Source of the DNA: Frigidibacter sp.
GTDB lineage: Bacteria; Pseudomonadota; Alphaproteobacteria; Rhodobacterales; Rhodobacteraceae
Length of the DNA: 64,000 nt
Assembly (NCBI RefSeq): GCF_030695035.1
Contig: NZ_JAUYTT010000001.1
Coordinates: 62,001 to 126,000, forward strand
Direction: 5' to 3'
Of this stretch, positions 1 through 7,558 are shown piece by piece. The position numbers and the translations under genes were made by a program. Positions within the stretch are counted from its first letter, which is position 1, and each line of letters opens with the position of its first letter. Below the pieces are notes generated by a model, which did no database searches, was not told the DNA's origin, and worked only from the letters and a program-made list of their open reading frames with translations.

Positions 1-474
1 GAGCAGATAGGTGTGGATGTCGACGCAAGAGCCTTCGGTCAGCCCGCAGCCCAGATGCGGGACGTGATCGAACCCGTCGTTGAACCTTGCCTCGGGATGG
101 GCATAGGTGAATTTCTCGGCCACGCCGCGCGCCAGCCGGATCGCCCGGTCCAGCGCATCGCCCTGCCCCGCAAGCTGCCGCGCCTCATCGACCAACGCCT
201 CGGCCGCGCGGGTGAAGCGCGAGGGGGCGGGATGGAAGATCGCTTCGGGATAGGCGGCGGGCTGGCCGGAGAAGCCATAGCAGAAGGCCACCTCGGCGGC
301 CTCTGGCGTCACAAGCAGCACCTCTTGCCCGGTCGTCGCCTCGGTCAGACGGCGCACCGATCCGCCGGTTATGGTGCAGCCCGTGCTGGCCGATGCGGGT
401 GATGACAGGCCGGCAGGCGCAAGGATCGGCCCCTCATTGCCCGCCACATTGATTTCGACGGCGTAGCCGGTCAC
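1..474 (-). CDS. Transglutaminase-like domain protein, N-terminal 158 codons (cut by window edge)
   Basis: Reading leftward from a GTG at 474, the frame stays open to the window edge. The GTG overlaps the TGA of the upstream permease gene (GTGA), which points to translational coupling and membership of the phosphonate transporter operon. Near residues 137-158 the product has a GCGLTEGSCVDIHTYLL segment. This resembles the nucleophilic cysteine region of transglutaminase-like cysteine peptidases, where a Cys precedes a short helix. The preceding part is the usual N-terminal beta domain plus helical stretch. The His and Asp of the triad would lie beyond the edge. The role in a phosphonate operon is unknown. 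The family call is moderate because only the first half is visible. Confidence 0.65.
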   Translation of the reverse strand, partial: MTGYAVEINVAGNEGPILAPAGLSSPASASTGCTITGGSVRRLTEATTGQEVLLVTPEAAEVAFCYGFSGQPAAYPEAIFHPAPSRFTRAAEALVDEARQLAGQGDALDRAIRLARGVAEKFTYAHPEARFNDGFDHVPHLGCGLTEGSCVDIHTYLL

Positions 475-1337
475 CGTGCGCCCTCCCATGTTCCGATGAA
501 GCGGGCGCGGATCAGGCCCGAGAGCCAGTCGATCAGGTAGACCATGGCGATGATCAGGAAGATGATCGACCAGGCCTCGTCCCAGCGATAGGCGCCGATG
601 CGGTCGGCCAGCAGGAAGCCGATGCCCCCTGCCCCAACGATGCCGAGGATGGTGCCCGAACGGACGTTGGATTCGAAGTTGTAGAGCGTGACGGACAGCA
701 GCACCGGCAGCACCTGCGGCAGCACCGCGAAGCGGATGGACTGCAGGCGGCTGCCGCCCGAGGCGACCACCCCGTCCACCGGCTTGTTCGAGGCGTTCTC
801 GATGGCTTCGGCATAAAGCTTTGCCAGCACGCCGATCTCGCCCACCGCGATGGCCAGCACTCCGGCCAGCGGGCCAAGGCCGAAGGCGCGGATGAAGATC
901 AGCGCCAGGATCAGCGTCTCGAAAGAGCGGATGACGTCGAAGCCGCGCCGCACACCGAAGCGCAGGACCGGCAGGCGGTTGATGGTCTTGGCCCCGAGGA
1001 AGGACAGCGGGAAGGCGAAGACCGCGCCCAGAAGCGTGCCGAGGAAGGCCATCGACAGGGTTTCGCCAAGCCCTTTCAGGATTTCAGAGAACTCGCGCCA
1101 TTCGGTCCAGACATGGGGCGGGAACATGAAGGACAGCACCCGGCCAAGCCGACCAAGACCTTCCCAGATGCGGATCGGGGAGAAGCCGAAGTCATAGAGG
1201 CACCAGGCGATCAGCAGCGAAAAACCGGTCCAGAGCGCGGCGCGGCGCAGGCGCACCGGCAGCGGCGCGCGAAAGGCCAGCGGGTGTTCGGCGCGGGCCC
1301 GCGCGATCTCGGCGGCGGAAATCGGTTCGGTTGTCAT
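471..1337 (-). CDS. phnE: Phosphonate ABC transporter permease, second copy
   Basis: This 288-residue inner-membrane permease is of the PhnE type, with several hydrophobic helices. The conserved cytoplasmic loop that docks the ATPase is visible around residues 170-205 (EAIENASNKPVDGVVASGG), followed by the RSGTILGIVGAGGIG segment typical of PhnE. It starts four bases inside the end of the preceding permease gene (ATGA overlap). Two consecutive phnE genes, as here, are common in alphaproteobacteria, and the two permeases probably form a heterodimer. Its own stop overlaps the start of the transglutaminase-like gene. It works with the upstream PhnC ATPase and PhnD binding protein to import phosphonates or phosphate esters. 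Confidence 0.9.
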   Translation of the reverse strand: MTTEPISAAEIARARAEHPLAFRAPLPVRLRRAALWTGFSLLIAWCLYDFGFSPIRIWEGLGRLGRVLSFMFPPHVWTEWREFSEILKGLGETLSMAFLGTLLGAVFAFPLSFLGAKTINRLPVLRFGVRRGFDVIRSFETLILALIFIRAFGLGPLAGVLAIAVGEIGVLAKLYAEAIENASNKPVDGVVASGGSRLQSIRFAVLPQVLPVLLSVTLYNFESNVRSGTILGIVGAGGIGFLLADRIGAYRWDEAWSIIFLIIAMVYLIDWLSGLIRARFIGTWEGAR

Positions 1338-2236
1338 GCGGTGGCTCCCAGCCCGATGACGCGATGGCGCAGGGCTTCCGAGGTGCGGTCGATCACGATC
1401 ACCGTCACCAGGATAATGATGAACAGCGCCGAGAGGTTGGTATATTCCTGATAGGACATGGCGGTGCGGAACTCGCGCCCCAGCCCGCCCGCGCCGACAT
1501 AGCCGATGATCGAGGACGAGCGGACGTTGATCTCGAAGCGCAGCAGCGTGTAGCTGAGGATATTGGGCAGCACCTGCGGCACCGCGCCATAGCGCATCTG
1601 GTCGAACCAGGACCCGCCAGAGGCCTTGACCCCGTCCAGCGGCCGCATGTCAATATTCTCATTCGCCTCGGAGTAGAGCTTGCCAAGTGCGCCCATCGTG
1701 TGCAGCCCGATGGCCAGAACCCCCGCCAGCGGCCCGACGCCGAAGCAGAACACGAAGATCAGCGCCCAGACCAGATCCGGCACGGTCCGCGCAATTTCCA
1801 ATACGCGGCGCGACAGCCAGAGCACCCAGCCGCTCGGGGAAAGGTTGCGCGCGGCAGGGAAGGACAAGGCAAACCCGCCCACCACGCCGAACACCGTGGC
1901 CATGAAGGCGATCAGCACGGTTTCCAGCAGCAGAGTGGCCCAGATCTGCCAGCGTCCGAACCAGACTGCGATATCGCCGGGCAGGGTAGACCAGTTCAGG
2001 TCGGGGATGGTCTTGGACAGGTATTCGCCAAGGCGCGGCAGGCCGGCGCCGATGACCCAGCGTTCGGCGCGAGTGCCATCGGCCTGTGTCACCTGGGTGA
2101 CCTTGAAGAAGTTCGAGGCCTCGGCGGTCAGTAGGAACAGCACGACCAGCACCAGCGTCACGGCGGCAAAAGTCAGGCGCGCGCGCCTGCGCTGCTGCGC
2201 GAAATCGCGTTCAAAGGCCAGGATGGCTGTGGTCAT
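1334..2236 (-). CDS. phnE: Phosphonate ABC transporter permease, first copy
   Basis: This 300-residue membrane permease has a long N-terminal periplasmic-facing region after the first helix (residues about 25-45). The PhnE signature is in the second half: the ATPase-docking loop ANENIDMRPLDGVKASGG and then RSSSIIGYVGAGGLG. It is a paralogue of the downstream permease, to which it is coupled by an ATGA overlap. A GC-rich hairpin lies in the 63-bp gap to phnD. Binding-protein genes are often separated from permease genes by such mRNA-stabilising or attenuating hairpins. Confidence 0.9.
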   Translation of the reverse strand: MTTAILAFERDFAQQRRRARLTFAAVTLVLVVLFLLTAEASNFFKVTQVTQADGTRAERWVIGAGLPRLGEYLSKTIPDLNWSTLPGDIAVWFGRWQIWATLLLETVLIAFMATVFGVVGGFALSFPAARNLSPSGWVLWLSRRVLEIARTVPDLVWALIFVFCFGVGPLAGVLAIGLHTMGALGKLYSEANENIDMRPLDGVKASGGSWFDQMRYGAVPQVLPNILSYTLLRFEINVRSSSIIGYVGAGGLGREFRTAMSYQEYTNLSALFIIILVTVIVIDRTSEALRHRVIGLGATA

Positions 2237-2257
2237 GAGGAATGTCCCGACAAGGTG

Positions 2258-2281
2258 CGGGCGGGCCTTGGGGCCCGCCCG
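2258..2281 (-). terminator. Intercistronic GC hairpin between phnD and phnE
   Basis: GGGCGGGCC and GGCCCGCCC form a perfect 9-bp stem around a TTGG loop, extendable by one C-G pair. No T run follows on the minus strand. It is therefore more likely an RNA stabiliser or partial attenuator that raises phnD over phnE message than a full terminator. Confidence 0.55.
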
Positions 2282-2299
2282 TAGCAGTTGAACCGGAGA

Positions 2300-3202
2300 T
2301 CAGCCCTGGCGGTTGGCCTTGAACCAGTCGCGCATGTCGATGATCCACTGATAGCGGTCATGGTTCACTTCGGCATAGCCCTGCTGGGTGGAGTCATCGC
2401 CGCCGGTCATTTCCTTGAACGCCTCGGGCGCTGCGGTCGGCGCGGCAAGCAGCGCGGCCTTCATGTCATCCAGCAGACCCTGCGGCAGGTTGGCGCGCGC
2501 GGTGAAGGGGCCCGAGGTGATTTCCGGCGACGTCCAGATGATGCAGGCCTCGCCTTCCTTGATCATGCCCTTGGTTTCCATCCGCTGCGGGATGCCGTTC
2601 TGCTCGTTGTTGATATAGGTGGCGGCCGCATCGAACTGGCCGTTGACCACGCCGACAACGCCCGCCTCGTGGCTGCCCGAGAACGGGATGGCGGCGAAGA
2701 ACTCTTCGGGCTGATAGCCCTCTTGCACCAGGTTGTAATAGGGCACGTTGTAGCCAGAGGTGCTGTCGGGATCGGCGAAGGCCAGCGTCTTGCCCTTCAG
2801 GTCATCGACCGAGGTCAGGCCCGAGTCGCAGCGCACCACGATCACGCTGTAATAGCCGGTCGAACCGTCATTCTGCAGCGAGGTCAGCAGCGGGATCACG
2901 CCACCTTCGGTTTCGGTATAGGCGGCGGCATAGGCCGAGGAGCCGAGGAACGAGAACTCGATCTGGTCGGCGGCCAGCGCCTGGATCACGCCGTCATAGT
3001 TGCCAGCGGTGAAGATCTCGACGTCCACACCCAGGGCCTTTTCCAGATACTCCTGGAACGGGGTGTAGCGGGAAATCCGGTCGGATTCGTTCTCGCCCGA
3101 CAGGACGCCGAAGCGGACGATGCGGTAGTCGGTTTTCCAGTCCTGCGCGATGGCGGGCAGCGCGATCAGGGCGGCAAGGGCGGTCGTGGCAAGCAAGCGC
3201 AT
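2300..3202 (-). CDS. phnD: Phosphonate ABC transporter periplasmic binding protein
   Basis: The product is 300 residues. A clear Sec signal peptide (MRLLATTALAALIALPAIAQ) is followed by a mature PhnD-family type II periplasmic binding fold. Family features are the FGVLSGENESDR opening, the LGSSAYAAAY ligand-loop region around residue 85-95 and the KGKTLAFADPDSTSGYNVP stretch that binds the phosphonate group. A GGAG seven bases before the ATG supports this start. It lies between phnC and the two phnE genes on the same strand, so it is the capture protein of this importer. It is clearly different from the second PhnD-like protein of the divergent operon, suggesting different ligands. Confidence 0.93.
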   Translation of the reverse strand: MRLLATTALAALIALPAIAQDWKTDYRIVRFGVLSGENESDRISRYTPFQEYLEKALGVDVEIFTAGNYDGVIQALAADQIEFSFLGSSAYAAAYTETEGGVIPLLTSLQNDGSTGYYSVIVVRCDSGLTSVDDLKGKTLAFADPDSTSGYNVPYYNLVQEGYQPEEFFAAIPFSGSHEAGVVGVVNGQFDAAATYINNEQNGIPQRMETKGMIKEGEACIIWTSPEITSGPFTARANLPQGLLDDMKAALLAAPTAAPEAFKEMTGGDDSTQQGYAEVNHDRYQWIIDMRDWFKANRQG

Positions 3203-3253
3203 GGGAAGGCTCCGGTTTACAGGTGAAAAGCGGGAAAGGATCAGGCAGAGAGG

Positions 3254-4069
3254 TCAGGCAGACTGCCGCGCGCGGGCGGGCAGGGCGGCGGTCGAGGTGA
3301 CGGCTTCGTTGAACTCGGTCAGCCCCTCGCTGCCGTAGATGTCGCGCACCACGTCATCGGTGAGCTGCCTTGCGGTGCCGTCGAACATCACCCGGCCGGC
3401 GCGCATGGCGATGATGCGGTCGCAATAGGCGCGGGCGGTGTCGAGCGTGTGCAGGTTCACCAGAACGGTGATGCCGTCATCGCGGTTGATGCTGCGCAGC
3501 GCCTCCATCACCCGGGTGGCATTGCCGGGGTCGAGGCTGGCGATGGGTTCGTCGGCCAGCATGATGCGGGGGTTCTGCACCAGCGCGCGGGCAATCGCCA
3601 CGCGTTGCTGCTGCCCGCCCGACAGGGTGCCGGCGCGCTGCAGGGCCTGCGGCGCAAGCTCCAGCCGGTCGAGCGCGCGGATGGCGATGGCCCGTTCGGC
3701 ATCGGTGAACTGCATCGCCATCGAGCTGACGAAGCCATGATCCGCCAGACGACCCACCAGAACGTTGGTCAGCACGTCGAGCCGCTCGACCAGATTGAAC
3801 TGCTGGAAGATCATCGCGCAGTCGCGCCGCCAGTGCCGCAGGGCACGGCCGCGCAGCGCCGTTACATCGGTGCCGCCAAAGGTGATCTGCCCCTCTGTCG
3901 GGTCGATCAGGCGGTTGATGAGGCGGAGCAGGGTGGACTTCCCGGCACCTGACCGGCCGATCACGCCCACGAACTGGCCTGGGCGTATATCAAGAGTAAC
4001 GGCATCCACCGCGCGGGTGGATCCGAAGCTGCGGCCAAGGCCGGAGAGGGAAAGGGTGTGCTGTTCCAT
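3254..4069 (-). CDS. phnC: Phosphonate ABC transporter ATP-binding protein
   Basis: This is a 271-residue ABC ATPase with Walker [10 protein letters not shown] (about residue 36-44), Q-loop [14 protein letters not shown], signature LSGGQQQR and Walker B IMLADEP. This is the PhnC pattern. I chose the ATG at 4069 because the product then begins just before the first beta strand. A GTG at 4129 would add 20 residues with no family similarity. It is the first gene of the minus-strand transporter operon, and a Pho-box-like repeat lies 68-85 bases upstream. It powers import through the PhnE pair using PhnD as the receptor. Confidence 0.92.
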   Translation of the reverse strand: MEQHTLSLSGLGRSFGSTRAVDAVTLDIRPGQFVGVIGRSGAGKSTLLRLINRLIDPTEGQITFGGTDVTALRGRALRHWRRDCAMIFQQFNLVERLDVLTNVLVGRLADHGFVSSMAMQFTDAERAIAIRALDRLELAPQALQRAGTLSGGQQQRVAIARALVQNPRIMLADEPIASLDPGNATRVMEALRSINRDDGITVLVNLHTLDTARAYCDRIIAMRAGRVMFDGTARQLTDDVVRDIYGSEGLTEFNEAVTSTAALPARARQSA

Positions 4070-4104
4070 GCCGGCGGTTTTGGATGGAACGTGCGACGTG
4101 GCAG

Positions 4105-4120
4105 CATCATCCGAATGAAT
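4105..4120. promoter_or_regulatory. Degenerate copy of the phnF-promoter palindrome (candidate PhnF operator)
   Basis: TCATCCGAATGA (4107-4118) differs at one position from the core TCATTCGAATGA of the 16-bp palindrome upstream of phnF. It lies between the Pho-box-like repeat and the phnC start. A weaker match, TCATCCGAACCA (4424-4435, 9 of 12), sits just before the divergent phnD-like gene. Sharing the site across phn promoters suggests binding by the GntR-type regulator PhnF. Confidence 0.5.
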
Positions 4121-4136
4121 GTTGCGCACCGCTTTC

Positions 4137-4154
4137 TTGACGGATTTGTGACGA
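4137..4154 (-). promoter_or_regulatory. Pho-box-like direct repeat for the phnC operon
   Basis: Read on the minus strand the sequence is TCGTCAC-AAAT-CCGTCAA, two 7-mers separated by 4 bases (11-bp period). This matches the PhoB binding layout (two CTGTCAT-like units with a 4-bp spacer). It lies 68-85 bases upstream of the phnC ATG and faces it, the usual activator position. Confidence 0.6.
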
Positions 4155-4345
4155 TCCAGCCGGAAAATCCAGCGTTTTCAAGGGCCTTTTACCAAACACC
4201 TGTTTTTCCGCCGGGCCAGCCGCCGATACTGCGCCAACTTGTCCCACGGAAAACAATACCTCAGCCGTGCCCCCCGGTATCCGCCCACCAATCTCTCATG
4301 CTTTCAGGCACTTGCCAGATCGCCGAAGCAGGCTGCCCGCTCGAT

Positions 4346-4374
4346 GCGTCATCAATCCGTCACATCACTGCGAT
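4346..4374 (+). promoter_or_regulatory. Pho-box-like direct repeat for the second phosphonate transporter operon
   Basis: GCGTCAT-CAAT-CCGTCAC (4346-4363) gives two 7-mers with a 4-base spacer. A third degenerate unit CTGCGAT follows after another 4 bases, so three units keep an 11-bp period. It lies about 83-110 bases upstream of the phnD-like ATG and faces it, fitting phosphate-starvation control by PhoB. Confidence 0.62.
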
Positions 4375-4456
4375 GCGAAATTCACGGAGCAGTCCAATAG
4401 GCGTCACCCGGCACCGGTAGAAATCATCCGAACCAATTCTCACCGGAGTGACTGAC

Positions 4457-5329
4457 ATGACGCTGAAGTCCCTGATGCTGGGCACCGCCCTTGCCATGCT
4501 TGGTGTTACCGCCGTCTCTGCCGAGACCTGGAATATCGCCGTGACCGATGTGGAAGGTCTGGAGCGGCTTCAGGCCGAATGGGGCCCGTTCAAGGCCGCT
4601 CTCGATGCTGCGACCGGCCATACGTTCGAGTTCTTCCCCGTCTCCTCGCGCTCTGCCGCGGCAGAGGCGCTGCGCGGCGAGACGGTGGATTTCGTGGTCA
4701 CCGGCCCGGCCGAATACATCATCATCAACACGCTGACCAAGGCCACGCCGCTGATCGGCTTTGGCCGCCCCGACTACCGCTGTGCCATCATCGTGCGCGC
4801 CGATGCGGGCATCGACAGCATGGACGACCTGAAGGGCAAGAAGGTGGCCTTCGGCGATATCGGCTCCACCTCGAACATGCTGTGCCCGATGCAGCTGATG
4901 GCCGATTACGGCGTCGATCCGGTGACCGAGATCGACAAGGTCCATACCTCGACCAACATCGCGCATGAGGCGCTGAAGGGCGGCGACGTGGCCGCCATCG
5001 GCATCAACGAAGGCAGCTGGATCAACGGCGCCCGCGGCAAGGACACGTCGGTCCCCTACGGCTTCTTCAAGGTGCTGGCGCGGTCGGGCGATCTGCCGAA
5101 CGACATGCTGCTGGTCGGCGCACATGTGCCCGCCGAGGTTCAGGCGCTGGTGCGCGACAGCATCATCGAGAATAAGGACCAGATCATCGCCGCGATCACC
5201 GAGCATGAAGAGAACGACAAATATGTCGGCATGGACCTGGTGACGATCGAGGACGCCTCCTACAATCGCGTCCGCTCGATGTACACCACCGCGGGCTATC
5301 CTCAGTTCGACACCTTCCTGGGTGAATGA
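4457..5329 (+). CDS. PhnD-family periplasmic phosphonate/phosphate-ester binding protein, second system
   Basis: The product is 290 residues, with signal peptide MTLKSLMLGTALAMLGVTAVSA and then a PhnD-like type II binding fold. The family's GDIGSTSNMLCP segment (about residue 130-142) corresponds to the ligand-contact loop seen as DPDSTSGYNVP in the other PhnD here. GGAG eight bases upstream supports the ATG at 4457 over an in-frame GTG nine bases earlier. It is the first gene of a plus-strand operon that continues with an ATPase, permease, two methyltransferases and a PhnM-like enzyme. Low similarity to the neighbouring PhnD implies a different ligand, perhaps a larger or esterified phosphonate. 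Confidence 0.85.
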   Translation: MTLKSLMLGTALAMLGVTAVSAETWNIAVTDVEGLERLQAEWGPFKAALDAATGHTFEFFPVSSRSAAAEALRGETVDFVVTGPAEYIIINTLTKATPLIGFGRPDYRCAIIVRADAGIDSMDDLKGKKVAFGDIGSTSNMLCPMQLMADYGVDPVTEIDKVHTSTNIAHEALKGGDVAAIGINEGSWINGARGKDTSVPYGFFKVLARSGDLPNDMLLVGAHVPAEVQALVRDSIIENKDQIIAAITEHEENDKYVGMDLVTIEDASYNRVRSMYTTAGYPQFDTFLGE

Positions 5330-5332
5330 GCG

Positions 5333-6112
5333 ATGCCACTTGACCACCCGGCCACACATCTGACCGGGACGGTCACCGATCTGCAGGCGACGGGCCTTGC
5401 CAAAAGCTTCGGCAAGGCCCGCCCGGTGTTCGAGGGGCTGGAGTTCCGCATCCGGCGCGGCGAATGCGTGGCGCTGGTGGGGGCCAACGGCACCGGCAAA
5501 TCGACGTTGCTGCGTTGCTGTCTGGGCCTGATCACGCCCGACAGCGGCCGGGTGTCGCTGCTGGATCAGGACATGGTCACGATCAAGGGGCCCGCGCGCC
5601 GTGCGCTGCGGGCCCGCACCGGCCTGGTGGGGCAAAAGCACAACCTGGTGCCCCGCCTGTCGGTGCTGTCCAACGTGATCCACGGCCTGCTTGGCCGGCA
5701 TTCGGGGCCGCGCTACTGGGTGCAGGGGCTAGCCCCCGCCGCGGCGCGGACGGCGGCGTTCGCCGCGCTGGACAAGGTGGGGCTGGCCGATCTCGCCCTG
5801 CGCCGCGCCGACCAGCTGTCGGGCGGGCAAAGCCAGCGGGTGGCGATTGCCCGGGCGCTGGTGGGCAATCCGCGCTTTCTGGTCGCGGATGAGCCCTGTG
5901 CCTCGCTCGACCCGCAGGCGGGCGAAGAGGTGATGGCGCTGTTCATCTCGCTGGTAAAGCGCGAGGGCGTCACCGTGCTGTTCACCTCGCACAATGTTCA
6001 GCACGCGCTGAGCTATGGCGACAGGATCCTGGGCCTGCAGGGCGGCAGGATCGCAATCGATGCACGCGCCCGAGACGTGTCGGCGCAGGATATGGCGAGG
6101 CTCTATGTCTGA
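5333..6112 (+). CDS. PhnC-family ABC transporter ATP-binding protein, second system
   Basis: This is a 259-residue ABC ATPase: Walker A GANGTGKST near residue 53, Q-loop GLVGQKHNLVPRLSVLSNV, signature LSGGQSQR, Walker B FLVADEP and an H-loop His in TSHN. The Q-loop with KHNLV and the spacing of the VIHGLLG segment are PhnC-like. It begins three bases after the binding-protein stop and overlaps the permease start by 8 bases, so the three genes are cotranslated. It is the energy subunit of the second phosphonate-type importer. Confidence 0.88.
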   Translation: MPLDHPATHLTGTVTDLQATGLAKSFGKARPVFEGLEFRIRRGECVALVGANGTGKSTLLRCCLGLITPDSGRVSLLDQDMVTIKGPARRALRARTGLVGQKHNLVPRLSVLSNVIHGLLGRHSGPRYWVQGLAPAAARTAAFAALDKVGLADLALRRADQLSGGQSQRVAIARALVGNPRFLVADEPCASLDPQAGEEVMALFISLVKREGVTVLFTSHNVQHALSYGDRILGLQGGRIAIDARARDVSAQDMARLYV

Positions 6113-6905
6113 TCGCTCCCTTCCCATGCGCTTCGCGCGGCCGGGCGCCGGCGGCTTTCTGGGCTACCTCGCGGTCGTTCTGATCATCCTGTGGTCGCTG
6201 GAGGGGGCGGGTTGGTCGGCCGACCGGCTGATCTCTTCACCGCCGAAACTTGCCGATTTCTTTGATCGGGCCTGGCCGCCCTCGACCCACAACCTTGACC
6301 GGCTGGCCTGGAAGATGGTCGAGACGCTGCAGATCGCCATTGCCGGGGCCGCCATCGGCATCGTGCTGTCGGTGCCGGTGGCATTGCTGGCGGCGCGGGG
6401 GGTGCTGGTCGGGCGCGGGGTCAGCCTGGCCGTGCGCACCATCCTTGGCTTCATCCGCGCCGTCCCGGATCTGGCCTGGGCGCTGGTCTTCGTGGTGGCG
6501 GTGGGCCTTGGCCCCTTTGCCGGGATGCTGGCCATCGTGGTCGACACCATCGGCTATTGCGGCCGCTTCTTCGCTGATGACATGGAAAACACCGACCCAG
6601 GCCCGGCCGAGGCGTTGACAGCCACCGGCGCGCGGCGGCTCGACATTGCCGCCTGCGCCACCATCCCCGCCGCGCTGCCGGCCTTTGTTTCCACCTCGCT
6701 GTTCGGGCTGGAAAAGGCGGTGCGCTCCTCGACCATCCTTGGCCTCGTCGGCGCAGGTGGCATCGGGATCGAGCTGAAGGTGGGGTTTGACCTTTTCGAC
6801 TATCCTACGGCCATGACCGTGATCTTGATGATCGCGGTGGTGGTGATCGGGGTGGAACAGATCGGCGCCATGCTGCGCGCCGCCATCATGGGACAGGCAC
6901 GATGA
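6105..6905 (+). CDS. PhnE-family ABC transporter permease, second system
   Basis: This 266-residue multi-helix membrane protein carries the PhnE marks ENTDPGPAEALTATGA (ATPase docking loop) and RSSTILGLVGAGGIG. I chose the ATG at 6105, which overlaps the ATPase gene. A longer frame upstream would read the ATPase gene out of frame. Only one permease is present in this operon, so it probably works as a homodimer, unlike the heterodimeric pair of the divergent operon. Its stop overlaps the next ATG (ATGA), tying transport to the methyltransferase that follows. Confidence 0.88.
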   Translation: MSDRSLPMRFARPGAGGFLGYLAVVLIILWSLEGAGWSADRLISSPPKLADFFDRAWPPSTHNLDRLAWKMVETLQIAIAGAAIGIVLSVPVALLAARGVLVGRGVSLAVRTILGFIRAVPDLAWALVFVVAVGLGPFAGMLAIVVDTIGYCGRFFADDMENTDPGPAEALTATGARRLDIAACATIPAALPAFVSTSLFGLEKAVRSSTILGLVGAGGIGIELKVGFDLFDYPTAMTVILMIAVVVIGVEQIGAMLRAAIMGQAR

Positions 6906-7558
6906 AGACCGATACCGCACATGAGTTCTGGGGCGAGGAATGGGCGCGGGCCGATGGCACCACGAAATGGGAGCAGCCCGAGGCCGAGGTGATGACCTTC
7001 GCAGAAACCCTGCCTGAGGGTGCGCGGGTTCTGGATCTGGGCGCCGGCGTCGGGCGGCATGCGCTGGCGCTGGCGCGGCAGGGCTTTGCCGTAGCCGCGC
7101 TGGATGCCGCGCCTGAGGGGATTGCCGAGATCAACCGCATTGCCGCCGCCGAAGGCCTGACCGTCGATGCCCGCATCGGCATGATGACCGACCTGCCCTT
7201 TGCCGATGGCACCTTCGACCATGTGCTGTCGTGGAACGTGATCTATCATGGCGACGAGGAGGTGCTGCGCACCGCGATTGCCGAGATTGCCCGCGTGCTG
7301 AAGCCCGGCGGCACCTTCCTTGGCACCATGCTGTCCGCCCGCCGGATCCCGGTGGAGCTGGCCAAGGCCCCCGGCCGCGAAATCTCGCGCAACACCTGGG
7401 TGTTCGAGGGGCCGGGCGACAAGGTTCACCCGCATTACTTCTGCACCGGCCGCGACCTGCTGGAGCTGTTCTCCGCCTTCGAGGTGTTCCGGCTGGAAGA
7501 CCGCGAGCACGAAACCCCCGGCTCGTGGCACTGGCATCTGGTGCTGGAGCGGCTGTGA
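6902..7558 (+). CDS. Class I SAM-dependent methyltransferase in phosphonate operon
   Basis: The product has 218 residues. SAM-binding motif I is VLDLGAGVGRHAL (about residues 43-55), the acidic end of strand 2 is AALDAAPEG, and motif II/III region residues are DLPFADGTFDHVLSWNVIYHG. The fold is a stand-alone Rossmann methyltransferase with a small C-terminal cap and no membrane or DNA-binding part. It is coupled on both sides (ATGA with the permease, TGATG with the PhnM-like gene), so it should act on the imported compound or a breakdown product. I do not recognise a characterised member. O-, N- or P-methylation are all possible. Methyltransferases are not part of the standard C-P lyase pathway. 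Confidence 0.8.
   Translation: MKTDTAHEFWGEEWARADGTTKWEQPEAEVMTFAETLPEGARVLDLGAGVGRHALALARQGFAVAALDAAPEGIAEINRIAAAEGLTVDARIGMMTDLPFADGTFDHVLSWNVIYHGDEEVLRTAIAEIARVLKPGGTFLGTMLSARRIPVELAKAPGREISRNTWVFEGPGDKVHPHYFCTGRDLLELFSAFEVFRLEDREHETPGSWHWHLVLERL

Larger units (their letters stand above)
4070..4456. other. Divergent promoter region between two phosphonate transporter operons
   Basis: This 387-base non-coding gap is visibly richer in A+T than its flanks. It holds two outward-facing Pho-box-like repeats and one good plus one weak copy of the candidate PhnF palindrome. I see no convincing small gene in it. Short open frames run through it but lack ribosome sites. Confidence 0.7.

Noticed and set aside
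4058-4420. A 120-codon plus-strand frame in the divergent phn promoter region
   Set aside because: No ribosome site, no domain, and it covers the Pho-box-like and palindrome sites.
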